Of a stretch of 22,644 bases of DNA, positions 15,791 to 22,644 are shown piece by piece (the stretch's first letter is position 1; every line of letters begins with the position of its first letter). The stretch is taken from NCBI GenBank assembly GCA_964352535.1, contig CAYGSW010000074.1, positions 1-22,644 on the forward strand, written 5' to 3'. The notes beneath the pieces were generated by a model that saw nothing but the letters and a program-made list of their open reading frames with translations, searched no databases and had not been told where the DNA came from. This DNA comes from Granulosicoccus sp964352535. GTDB taxonomy: Bacteria; Pseudomonadota; Gammaproteobacteria; Granulosicoccales; Granulosicoccaceae. Position numbers and translations under genes: made by a program.

Positions 15791-16759
15791 ATGTGTGTTG
15801 TGTGTGGTTGTAGTCAGCACCCAAGCGCAAGTTCAATTGATAGCGCAACGGCAGGTGACGCATCACCCATAGTTAATGCGGTTACCGGCGATCTGCACTT
15901 TGGTACGGGCAAGGCACAGGTGTCGGTACCCGGCATGAGTCAGGCTCGCGCCATTAAACTGGAGGCCGATGTACTGGGTGAAAACTCTCGCCTTGCACGA
16001 CGCAATCGTGCCCACTTTGCAGCGCACGGTGTCACAGCCTACGACCTTGTCTCCAGCCCGGGTTCCGGCAAGACCACGCTACTTTGCAAAACGATAGAGG
16101 TGCTTGCCAGTCGTTCGCCGTCGCTGCCTGTGGCTGTCATCGAAGGTGACCAGCAGACAAGTCTCGATGCAGACAGGATTCGTCAGACGGGCGTCTCTGC
16201 AGTACAGGTTAATACGGGTAAGGGCTGTCATCTGGATGCACGAATGGTAGACGCTGCATTCGCGGAGCTGGACTGGCATGCCGCAAAGCATGATCATCTA
16301 CACAGGCATGATCATGAACGTGAATCAACACACGCAAGTCATTCAGCCACCCAAAACGTGCACGCTGAACAGCACCTCAGTACAGACCCGTCATACTCTC
16401 ATGAAGCCCGACATATTGATGACACGCCTGGTGCGCTTCTACTCATCGAAAATGTCGGTAATCTTGTCTGCCCTGCCCTGTGGGATCTAGGGGAAGCTGC
16501 AAAAATTGTGATCCTGTCTGTCACAGAAGGTGCCGACAAACCGCTTAAATACCCGGATATGTTTGCCGCCTCATCCCTCATGCTGTTGAACAAGATTGAT
16601 CTGTTGCCCTATGTCGACTTCGATGTCGAGAAATGCATCGAGGCGGCACAGCGAATAAATCCAGACATTCAGGTACTGGGTCTTTCAGCAACCAGCGGTG
16701 AAGGTATTGATGGCTGGATCGATTGGCTGTTGCAACGACGGGGCCAGGCGCATGCCTGA
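15791..16759 (+). CDS. hypB: Hydrogenase nickel GTPase HypB with an internal His-rich insertion
   Basis: A 322-residue SIMIBI GTPase that drives nickel transfer to HoxH. From ATG 15791 it begins MCVVCGCSQ, giving the high-affinity nickel motif CxxCGC (Cys2, Cys5, Cys7). The P-loop is SPGSGKT (89-95), followed by EGDQQTSLDADR and GKGCHLDA (G-domain metal ligands Cys146, His147). Next come ENVGNLVCP (Cys227) and LLNKIDLLP (guanine specificity). Between the helix ending at 160 and the strand at 215 there is an inserted segment with 12 histidines in 46 residues (163-208). His-rich stretches in other HypB proteins usually lie near the N-terminus; the N-terminal linker here has few His. Probable nickel storage function; see finding. 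Confidence 0.95.
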   Translation: MCVVCGCSQHPSASSIDSATAGDASPIVNAVTGDLHFGTGKAQVSVPGMSQARAIKLEADVLGENSRLARRNRAHFAAHGVTAYDLVSSPGSGKTTLLCKTIEVLASRSPSLPVAVIEGDQQTSLDADRIRQTGVSAVQVNTGKGCHLDARMVDAAFAELDWHAAKHDHLHRHDHERESTHASHSATQNVHAEQHLSTDPSYSHEARHIDDTPGALLLIENVGNLVCPALWDLGEAAKIVILSVTEGADKPLKYPDMFAASSLMLLNKIDLLPYVDFDVEKCIEAAQRINPDIQVLGLSATSGEGIDGWIDWLLQRRGQAHA

Positions 16760-17996
16760 TGCACCCGCTGATTGCCTGCCCGATTACCTGCCCTGCTCAG
16801 CGCCTGCAAGTGTGCTTGCAATGGGTGCGTTTTTGAAAAACCGTGCCTGCCTGATTGAAGGTGATCATGTGTTCTGGTCGCCGGAGCACGGCGAATTAAA
16901 TGAAGTACAAGCCTGTCTTGCTCTGGAAACATCGGTTGATCAGCTATTCGCTCAGGCGGCAGGAATACCTTTGACTATGGCACATGATTTACACCCGGAT
17001 TTCTACAGTACGCATCTTGCGACTCGAACAGCTAAAGCGTTGGGTGTGGCCTCCACAGCAGTACAACACCATCATGCGCACATAGCCGCATCCGTTGCAC
17101 AGCTCGGTATTGCCCATCCGGTGATCGGTATAGCACTGGACGGTTTTGGTCTTGGTTCTGATGACTCGGCCTGGGGAGGCGAATTGCTTTGGGTGGACGG
17201 CGGACGCATGGCGCATCACTGGTGTCGACTCAGCCATCTGCAACCAATGCGGTTGCCGGGTGCCGATATGGCAGTCAAGCAGCCCTGGCGACTTGCCGCA
17301 GCGCTGCTTCACGACGTGGGTCGTGGGGCAGAGATTGAAGAGCGGTTTGCGCCACTGGTGGGTCAGCAATCTGTCCGCATTGTTTCGAGCATGCTGGACC
17401 GATCAGTCAATTGCCCAAGCAGCACCAGTGCTGGACGCTGGTTCGATCTGGCGGCAGCCTCACTGGGGTTGTGTACTGAACAGCAGCATGAGGGAGAAGC
17501 TGCACAAGAGCTGGAGCGTCGTGCAAGTCGATATCTGCATCAACAGCCACATATCGATGACAATGCTCTGCCCTTCCACTTGTTCGGACCAAACGAGCCA
17601 GGCGTACCTGGTGAACCGGGTAAGCCAAGCGACCATGCAACTGATCATGCATCCAATATTTCCTGCAAATACAGCCTCGACCTGAGAGACATTGTCACAC
17701 CCTTTCTGGATGTAGACAGAGCTGATTCATCAGCCATCGATTACAGTGCTGCGCTTTTTCATATAGCATTGGCCTCAAAACTGGCAAACGCAGCAGCCCA
17801 CGCTGCACACGAACATCGCGTACAGGACGTTGTGCTAAGTGGCGGTTGCCTAGTTAACCAGATTCTCCGGCAACGATTAACCGATGCTCTGCAACAATCT
17901 GGCTTGCGTGTGCATGTTCCGGAAAAATCCATCTGTGGCGATACCGCGTTAGCGCTTGGTCAGGCCTGGGTTGCCGCATGTTCACTGGAGAATTGA
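16752..17996 (+). CDS. hypF: Short HypF: carbamoyltransferase (Kae1-like) domain only
   Basis: A 414-residue protein covering only the C-terminal part of HypF. Family motifs are DLHPDFYSTHLA, VQHHHAHIAASVA (metal-binding His), GIALDGFGLGSDDSAWGGEL, STSAGRWFDLAAASLGL, HEGEAAQELE and VVLSGGCLVNQIL. The acylphosphatase, zinc-finger and YrdC-like domains of full HypF (about 750 residues) are absent. Full HypF makes carbamoyl adenylate in the YrdC domain and passes the carbamoyl group to Cys351 of HypE as the cyanide precursor. This version should do only the last step. From memory a shortened, functional HypF1 exists in Cupriavidus. I chose ATG 16752 (eight-base overlap with hypB, ATGCCTGA); a GTG at 16698 would add 18 residues inside hypB. 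A Gly-Pro-rich loop is inserted near 17595-17660. Confidence 0.92.
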   Translation: MPDAPADCLPDYLPCSAPASVLAMGAFLKNRACLIEGDHVFWSPEHGELNEVQACLALETSVDQLFAQAAGIPLTMAHDLHPDFYSTHLATRTAKALGVASTAVQHHHAHIAASVAQLGIAHPVIGIALDGFGLGSDDSAWGGELLWVDGGRMAHHWCRLSHLQPMRLPGADMAVKQPWRLAAALLHDVGRGAEIEERFAPLVGQQSVRIVSSMLDRSVNCPSSTSAGRWFDLAAASLGLCTEQQHEGEAAQELERRASRYLHQQPHIDDNALPFHLFGPNEPGVPGEPGKPSDHATDHASNISCKYSLDLRDIVTPFLDVDRADSSAIDYSAALFHIALASKLANAAAHAAHEHRVQDVVLSGGCLVNQILRQRLTDALQQSGLRVHVPEKSICGDTALALGQAWVAACSLEN

Positions 17997-18000
17997 CACT

Positions 18001-18234
18001 ATGTGCCTGGCACTGCCCGCTCTTGTGGTATCCATTGCTGATGAGGACAAGGCGATCGTCGAGCTCGATGGCGTTCGTAAGGAGATACTACTGACACTGA
18101 CACCTGAGGCTGACGTTGGCGATTATGTGATCGTACATGTTGGCTATGCCATCGGTATGCTCGACCCGTTTGAAGCCCAGCAAACACTGCAACTCTTCGG
18201 TGAACTGGCGGCCATGAGTGAGCCTGCCACATGA
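18001..18234 (+). CDS. hypC: Hydrogenase assembly chaperone HypC
   Basis: A 77-residue protein that carries the Fe(CN)2CO unit with HypD and docks on the HoxH precursor. It starts MCLALPALVV; Cys2 is the essential ligand after Met removal. GDYVIVHVGYAIGMLD is the conserved core. The start is ATG 18001, since Cys2 must be penultimate; GTG 17956 would add 15 residues inside hypF. GGAG lies about 10 nt upstream. It is 4 nt after the hypF stop and overlaps hypD by four bases (ATGA). Confidence 0.96.
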   Translation: MCLALPALVVSIADEDKAIVELDGVRKEILLTLTPEADVGDYVIVHVGYAIGMLDPFEAQQTLQLFGELAAMSEPAT

Positions 18235-19376
18235 AATACATTGACGAATTTCGCGACGGCAAACTCGCCCGGAAAATCGCGACACGCATTGAAGACGAAG
18301 CTCTTGTCAAGCGTAACTATCGCTTCATGGAATTCTGTGGTGGGCATACACACGCCATTGCCCGTTACGGGGTTACCGACCTGCTACCTGCAAACGTCAA
18401 AATGATTCACGGACCGGGTTGTCCGGTCTGCGTGTTGCCAATAGGACGTATCGATCAGGCCATACGGCTGGCCTTGCAGGAGAATGTCATGCTGTGTACC
18501 TACGGGGATGTCATGCGCGTGCCTGCATCCGAACAGTTGTCGCTGCTTCGGGCGAAAAGTCGTGGTGCCGATATACGCATGGTGTATTCAGCCAGCGATG
18601 CGCTGGCGCTGGCGCGCGAGCACCCTGATCGTGAAGTGGTGTTTCTGGCCATCGGCTTCGAAACAACCACCCCTCCCACAGGGTTGGTCATTCGCCAGGC
18701 AGCCACACAAAAGCTTAGGAATTTCAGCGTACTGTGCAACCATGTGCTCACGCCCAGTGCCATAACGCATATACTCGAATCACCCGCCCAGGGGCAATCA
18801 GGCAGCGCGCCTATCGACGGTTTTATCGGTCCTGCTCACGTGAGCATTGTCATTGGCTACAAACCGTATGAAACATTCGCACGCAAGTTTTGCAAACCGG
18901 TTGTCATCGCAGGCTTTGAACCACTGGACGTCATGCAGTCCATCCTGATGCTGATCAGGCAAGTCAATGAACAGCGGCATGTTGTTGAAAACGAATTTAC
19001 GCGTGCTGTGAGTCGAGATGGCAACGCAGCGGCACAGGCTGTGATGAATGATGTGTTCGAATTACGAAGCAGTTTTGAATGGCGCGGTCTGGGGGATGTA
19101 GCACATAGCGCCCTGCAACTGCGCGAACGCTACCGCTCATTCGATGCTGAAAAACGTTTTTCTCTGACATTCAAGTCAGTGCCGGATCATCGTAAATGTG
19201 ACTGCGGAGCGATACTACGTGGCGTCAAACAGCCCACTGATTGCACGCTGTTTGCCAAGGTTTGCACACCAGAGAACCCGATGGGATCATGCATGGTGTC
19301 ATCCGAAGGCGCCTGCGCGGCGCACTATTCCTATGGTCGCTTCCGTGACATACCTGTGGTGGCACAGATAGCATGA
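18231..19376 (+). CDS. hypD: Hydrogenase formation protein HypD
   Basis: A 381-residue iron-sulfur protein that is the scaffold for Fe(CN)2CO assembly with HypC and HypE. Motifs in order are MEFCGGHTHAI, GPGCPVCVLP (redox and iron-binding cysteines), FETTTPPTG, and the C-terminal [4Fe-4S] region with cysteines in KCDCGAILRG, QPTDC, KVCTPENPMGSCMVS and EGACAAHY. All expected cysteines are present and the length is normal. It is coupled to hypC by an ATGA overlap and followed by hypE after 7 nt. Confidence 0.96.
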   Translation: MKYIDEFRDGKLARKIATRIEDEALVKRNYRFMEFCGGHTHAIARYGVTDLLPANVKMIHGPGCPVCVLPIGRIDQAIRLALQENVMLCTYGDVMRVPASEQLSLLRAKSRGADIRMVYSASDALALAREHPDREVVFLAIGFETTTPPTGLVIRQAATQKLRNFSVLCNHVLTPSAITHILESPAQGQSGSAPIDGFIGPAHVSIVIGYKPYETFARKFCKPVVIAGFEPLDVMQSILMLIRQVNEQRHVVENEFTRAVSRDGNAAAQAVMNDVFELRSSFEWRGLGDVAHSALQLRERYRSFDAEKRFSLTFKSVPDHRKCDCGAILRGVKQPTDCTLFAKVCTPENPMGSCMVSSEGACAAHYSYGRFRDIPVVAQIA

Positions 19377-19383
19377 GCCAGCC

Positions 19384-20439
19384 ATGAGCGCTAGAGCTGA
19401 TTATCTACGGCCGCTGAACTATCGTGACGGTTGTATCGACATGAACCACGGCGGAGGTGGCAGGATTGCCACCCAGTTGATCGACGAATTGTTTCGTCCA
19501 GCCTTTGACAACGAGTGGCTGTCAGCAGAAAACGATGCTGCATTGCTCGATATCCCTGCTGGCGAGCGCCTGGTAATGGCAACAGATGGGCATGTGATCT
19601 CACCACTGGAGTTTCCGGGTGGAGACATCGGTAGTCTGGCAGTGCATGGCACGATCAACGATGTGGCCATGCTTGGCGCAACCCCACTGTACATGAGCGC
19701 AAGCTTCATACTTGAGGAAGGCCTGCCATTATCGACCTTGAAAAGGATTGTGGAATCGATGGCTGCAGCTTCAAAACTGGCAAGTGTGCCGATTGTCACC
19801 GGTGACACCAAGGTCGTGGAGCGCGGCAAGGGAGACGGTATCTTCATCTCCACTACCGCTGCGGGCAGTGTTCCAGTGACAGTGCACATTGGCGGTGACA
19901 GAGCTTGTGCAGGGGATGCCATACTGGTTTCCGGGACAATGGGCGATCATGGTGTAGCCGTTATGGCATCACGCGAGTCACTGACCTTCGAGACCACCAT
20001 TGAGTCCGACAGCGCCGCGTTGCATACAATGATTGCTCAACTACTCGACAGACTACCTGATGGTGCCATACATGTATTACGAGATCCTACCAGAGGGGGA
20101 CTTGCATCAACTCTGAATGAAATAGCTCGTCAGTCTGATGTAGGTATGCTACTGGAAGAAGATGCCATACCGGTCAACAGAGAAGTGGATGCCGCTTGCG
20201 AACTTCTGGGTCTCGATCCACTCTACGCAGCAAATGAAGGCAAGTGTGTTGTCATATGCAACAGTGACTTCGCCGACATGGCTGTTGATGTACTACGTGC
20301 ACACCCATTGGGCGCCAAGGCTGCACGCATAGGCGCCGTCATTGCGGATCCACACGGGTTCGTCCAGATGAACACAGGTTTTGGTGGGCGGCGTATTGTT
20401 GACTGGATGGCAGGCGAACCATTACCGCGTATTTGTTAA
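19384..20439 (+). CDS. hypE: Hydrogenase expression/formation protein HypE
   Basis: A 351-residue PurM-like ATPase that dehydrates the thiocarbamoyl group on its C-terminal cysteine to thiocyanate, then donates cyanide to HypCD. The N-terminus has the family motif MNHGGGGRIATQLI. The ATP-binding region includes ATDGHVISPLEFPGGDIG and GDTKVVERGKGDG. The protein ends in PRIC, with the acceptor Cys351 as the last residue, so it is intact. It is the last gene of the operon. I see no strong intrinsic terminator after it; degraded sequence begins about 70 nt downstream. Confidence 0.96.
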   Translation: MSARADYLRPLNYRDGCIDMNHGGGGRIATQLIDELFRPAFDNEWLSAENDAALLDIPAGERLVMATDGHVISPLEFPGGDIGSLAVHGTINDVAMLGATPLYMSASFILEEGLPLSTLKRIVESMAAASKLASVPIVTGDTKVVERGKGDGIFISTTAAGSVPVTVHIGGDRACAGDAILVSGTMGDHGVAVMASRESLTFETTIESDSAALHTMIAQLLDRLPDGAIHVLRDPTRGGLASTLNEIARQSDVGMLLEEDAIPVNREVDAACELLGLDPLYAANEGKCVVICNSDFADMAVDVLRAHPLGAKAARIGAVIADPHGFVQMNTGFGGRRIVDWMAGEPLPRIC

Positions 20440-20505
20440 GCGGTTGCGTGTATTTCAGTGCCCGCGTCCCTGACCCAGTTTTGTTCATTCTATCAATAAC
20501 ACCCC

Positions 20506-20716
20506 GCAAGACGCGCCCTCAATATAACCAGCCCCAATTCTTGACGATCCCGTCTCCGCACTTGATGTATCCATTCGCTCGCAGATCATGAATCTGCGCA
20601 ACGAGCTTCAACAGGAGTATGGCTGCACCTACGTGGTGGTTGCTCACGACCTGGGCACAACCCGTTACATGTCTGATCGTAGAGCGGTGATGTATCTGGG
20701 CATTACTGTCCACGGT
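20506..20716 (+). pseudogene. Frameshifted remnant of an oligopeptide/dipeptide ABC transporter ATPase
   Basis: Hand translation gives ARRALNITSPN in one frame (20506-20538), which resembles the 'ARAL-x-x-x-P' stretch before Walker B. It then shifts to another frame with PILDDPVSALDVSIRSQIM, a near-standard Walker B and D-loop of OppD/OppF/DppF-type ATPases. NELQQEYGCTYVVVAHDLGTTRYMSD (H-loop His) and RAVMYLGITVHG complete the match. The N-terminal half (Walker A, ABC signature) is missing and similarity stops at about 20716, although the frame stays open to 20905. The family needs about 320 residues, so this is a decayed fragment. It suggests deletion or rearrangement just downstream of the hydrogenase operon. 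A 105-codon frame from 20588 could be mistaken for a gene. Confidence 0.75.
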
Positions 20717-20905
20717 ATCAACCGGGATCTTACCCATGTAACATTAGCCCTGGTGATTGACACCACTTTCAGGGTGCACCTGCGCATTCAAGCAAGACTC
20801 AGGAAACTGGTGCAACCTATTAAGCATCGCTTTCAATGTCAAATTGAGGCGGTCAAGTCACGTGCTCGGCTGAAACGCTCATCCATATTGGGAAAAAAGA
20901 TTTAG

Positions 20906-21352
20906 ATGAAAATACCGTCAATGCTTCTAGTGGCATCGCAGATGATTCTGATAGGGTTACTGGCGACCCCATTGAATGCACTAATGCCGCATAACCTTAC
21001 GACAACAGCAGGATTTTTACTGCTTGTTGTCGGATTGCTCATCGTGGCCTGGGCTGCAATAAACTTGAGTTGGAAAAATTTGTCCGTTATGCCAGAACCT
21101 GTCAGCAAAGGTACGTTGATACAACGAGGGCCTTATCAATACATACGACACCCGATGTACACCGCCGTTATTGTGTGCGGCTTTGGCGCTTTCATAGCGC
21201 ACGGCGGCATTGTGAAAGCTGTGTATTTGTTGCTTCTGATCATCGTGTTATGCATTAAGCTTAAGCGCGAAGAATCGCTATTGAAGACAACCTATCCAGA
21301 CTATTCCAGCTACATGGATAGGACAAGCGCGCTGATACCACGCGTTTTTTAG
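20906..21352 (+). CDS. Isoprenylcysteine carboxylmethyltransferase (ICMT)-family membrane protein
   Basis: A 148-residue, very hydrophobic protein with about four membrane segments (roughly residues 5-26, 33-54, 75-92 and 97-113). The pattern RGPYQYIRHPMYTA, followed near the C-terminus by a Glu-containing stretch and YPDYSSYMDRTSALIPR, is the conserved core of the ICMT/PEMT-like methyltransferases that use S-adenosylmethionine on membrane substrates. Bacteria lack prenylated CaaX proteins in general, so the substrate is unknown. The length fits the small bacterial members. It starts one base after the open frame of the ABC remnant. There is no good Shine-Dalgarno; a GGGA sits about 16 nt upstream. 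Confidence 0.85.
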   Translation: MKIPSMLLVASQMILIGLLATPLNALMPHNLTTTAGFLLLVVGLLIVAWAAINLSWKNLSVMPEPVSKGTLIQRGPYQYIRHPMYTAVIVCGFGAFIAHGGIVKAVYLLLLIIVLCIKLKREESLLKTTYPDYSSYMDRTSALIPRVF

Positions 21353-21394
21353 CAAAGGCCGCCTTCCGCGTTTCATGAACACTGCTCAAAGCTC

Positions 21395-21428
21395 GCGCCG
21401 TGATTAACCGGAGCAACAGTCACGGTGC
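21395..21428. repeat. Stem-loop downstream of the ICMT-family gene
   Basis: GCGCCGTGA (21395-21403) pairs with TCACGGTGC (21420-21428), a 9-bp stem with one G-T pair and a 16-nt loop. It lies 43 nt after the stop at 21352. No T-run follows, so its role as a terminator is uncertain. Confidence 0.4.
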
Positions 21429-21524
21429 TGGCCATACTTCACCCCGGCAACAACACAACGCCTCGTTCACACAATATGTCATTTGATGATGAATGCTTTC
21501 CTCAACAAGTACTATCCTATCGTC

Positions 21525-21565
21525 GGTCCAATCATGCACCACAACAACGTGGTGCGGATTGGACC
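21525..21565. terminator. Strong hairpin between convergent genes, possible terminator without T-tract
   Basis: GGTCCAATC (21525-21533) pairs with GATTGGACC (21557-21565) and GCACCAC (21536-21542) with GTGGTGC (21549-21555), giving 16 pairs with a small internal bulge and a 6-nt loop. It lies between the stop of the plus-strand ICMT-family gene (21352) and the stop of the minus-strand gene (21587), where a bidirectional transcript end is expected. No run of T follows on either strand, so an intrinsic terminator is not proven. A dispersed repeat element is the alternative. Confidence 0.5.
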
Positions 21566-21586
21566 CTGTCTCAGCAAGATTTACCG

Positions 21587-22644
21587 TTACTGTGGTAAAT
21601 CGAAATCAACAATTGCACGGATCGAGCTGGCTCTACCTTGAAAGCGATTGAAAAAATTATCCACAATCAGCTCTTCACCCGGTGCAAGCACTCTCAACGG
21701 CACTTCAAATTCCCATGAGAATGCGTGCCCCTGATCATCAATCGCAATGGCCGTCACTTTGAATACATCCAGCGCTTCACTGTGATTATTGACAATGGTG
21801 ATGGACACTGAGCCTTCGTTGTTAACGCCGTAGGAGACCGGCAATACTGCGCCTGCAACCTGTTCACGATTTGTGCTCGATCTCAATAACGGCGATCTAA
21901 CTTCAGCCACATCATCGAAGCTTGCATCACGAAATGACAATATATAGCCAAGATTACCTGGCTGGAGGCAAGACGGGGAGTAGAAGTCGTCTCCCGGTCT
22001 GGCGCCGATCTCTCCGTCCAGTATTGCAAAGTCTAGCGAATCCGTGACGATTTCCTGCCCTGATACTGAGAATTCAGTGAAATCACTGAGTGTGACCGAA
22101 CAGTGAAAATCGTTGCTTGTGTTTTGCACTACAGCCATAAAGTCAGCTTCGTTACCGCCGTTCGTATCCCGAGAGGCACGCATTTCTATAAGACTCAATC
22201 CTGGCTCTACAGAATCGATTCTTACTGTTAATGGCTTGACCAATTCCGTGTTTGGACGAGTACCTGTTCCAAACGAGGGCCCGGAAAGCAGCGCCGATAC
22301 TCGACTGTTTTGATAGTAATTACCACCCGCTACATCCGCCGGTGCAATATTCAGCCCCGGTGGTGTTCCTATTGGAGTTTCTATTGGTTGCGAAACAATC
22401 GGAGGTGTGTCGACAGGCAGTGGCTCAACCGGATTTCCAGCAATCGGAATGTCATCCGGAACCAAATCATCATCGTCGATATTCTCGGGCCGGCAAGTGA
22501 GTTGAACGAGATTGGGTGCAGCGTTAGGGTCGATGTCAAGAAGCGTATCGACACAGGCCTGATCAAGCCCTGCAAACTGGCCGCTCGGCACTAGGAGGCT
22601 GTCCGAGAATAACGATCGAGGCGAGGGTGTGAGATTTTGAGTCA
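21587..22644 (-). CDS. Hypothetical, probably exported protein, N-terminus outside the window
   Basis: The frame is open without a stop to the right edge, giving about 350 residues, so the GTG at 22591 is probably not the true start. I do not recognise a family. The first visible part has two Cys (QACVDTLL, QLTCRPEN) in an Asp-rich setting. A Pro/Ile/Val-rich linker follows (for example EPLPVDTPPIVSQPIE). The rest looks like beta-sandwich sequence with alternating hydrophobic residues (SVSITIVNNHSEALDVFKV, VPLRVLAPGEELIVDNFF) and two more Cys (DFHCSVTL, SPSCLQPG). This composition suits a secreted or surface protein, but the signal peptide, if any, is beyond the window. No function is claimed. 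Confidence 0.6.
   Translation of the reverse strand, partial: TQNLTPSPRSLFSDSLLVPSGQFAGLDQACVDTLLDIDPNAAPNLVQLTCRPENIDDDDLVPDDIPIAGNPVEPLPVDTPPIVSQPIETPIGTPPGLNIAPADVAGGNYYQNSRVSALLSGPSFGTGTRPNTELVKPLTVRIDSVEPGLSLIEMRASRDTNGGNEADFMAVVQNTSNDFHCSVTLSDFTEFSVSGQEIVTDSLDFAILDGEIGARPGDDFYSPSCLQPGNLGYILSFRDASFDDVAEVRSPLLRSSTNREQVAGAVLPVSYGVNNEGSVSITIVNNHSEALDVFKVTAIAIDDQGHAFSWEFEVPLRVLAPGEELIVDNFFNRFQGRASSIRAIVDFDLPQ

Overview
The window looks like a chromosomal segment from an aerobic or facultative heterotrophic proteobacterium. I favour Gammaproteobacteria, at low confidence, from protein style, moderate GC and compact operons; nothing here fixes the taxon. There are no rRNA or tRNA genes, CRISPR arrays or intact mobile elements. 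A run of exactly 100 N (3059-3158) marks a scaffold gap.

Layout. (1) 1-545, minus strand: a VapBC-type toxin-antitoxin pair; the toxin runs off the left edge. (2) 994-1644, minus strand: an exported, single-cysteine methionine sulfoxide reductase B. (3) 2171-2935, plus strand: a short-chain dehydrogenase. (4) 2971-8998, minus strand: an acyl-CoA degradation operon. In transcription order it holds a fused enoyl-CoA hydratase/3-hydroxyacyl-CoA dehydrogenase, a thiolase, two dissimilar acyl-CoA dehydrogenases, a 32-codon crotonase-like remnant, the first codons of an acyl-CoA synthetase, the gap, and the last codons of a thioesterase-like protein. (5) 9185-9985, minus strand: a PHP-family phosphatase.

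(6) 10196-20439, plus strand: the centrepiece, a 10.2 kb operon for an NAD-reducing cytoplasmic [NiFe]-hydrogenase (group 3d, the Cupriavidus soluble-hydrogenase type). The order is hoxF-hoxU-hoxY-hoxH-hoxW-hypA-hypB-hypF(short)-hypC-hypD-hypE. Genes overlap or sit within about 45 nt of each other. HoxFU is the NAD-reducing diaphorase, HoxYH the hydrogenase, HoxW the HoxH-specific protease, and HypABCDEF the nickel and Fe(CN)2CO maturation set. Two maturation genes are unusual. HypB carries a 12-histidine insertion inside its GTPase domain. HypF is reduced to its C-terminal carbamoyltransferase (Kae1-like) domain.

(7) 20506-20905: a decayed, frameshifted peptide-ABC-transporter ATPase. (8) 20906-21352, plus strand: a small isoprenylcysteine-methyltransferase-family membrane protein. 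(9) 21395-21565: two hairpins between convergent genes. (10) 21587-22644, minus strand: the C-terminal part of an unrecognised, probably secreted protein that runs off the right edge.

Together the genes suggest an organism that oxidises acyl-CoA substrates and can draw extra NADH from H2. I found no clearly new system. The best leads are the HypB insertion, the one-domain HypF, the predicted heteromeric acyl-CoA dehydrogenase pair, and the gene remnants at 3253-3351 and 20506-20716.
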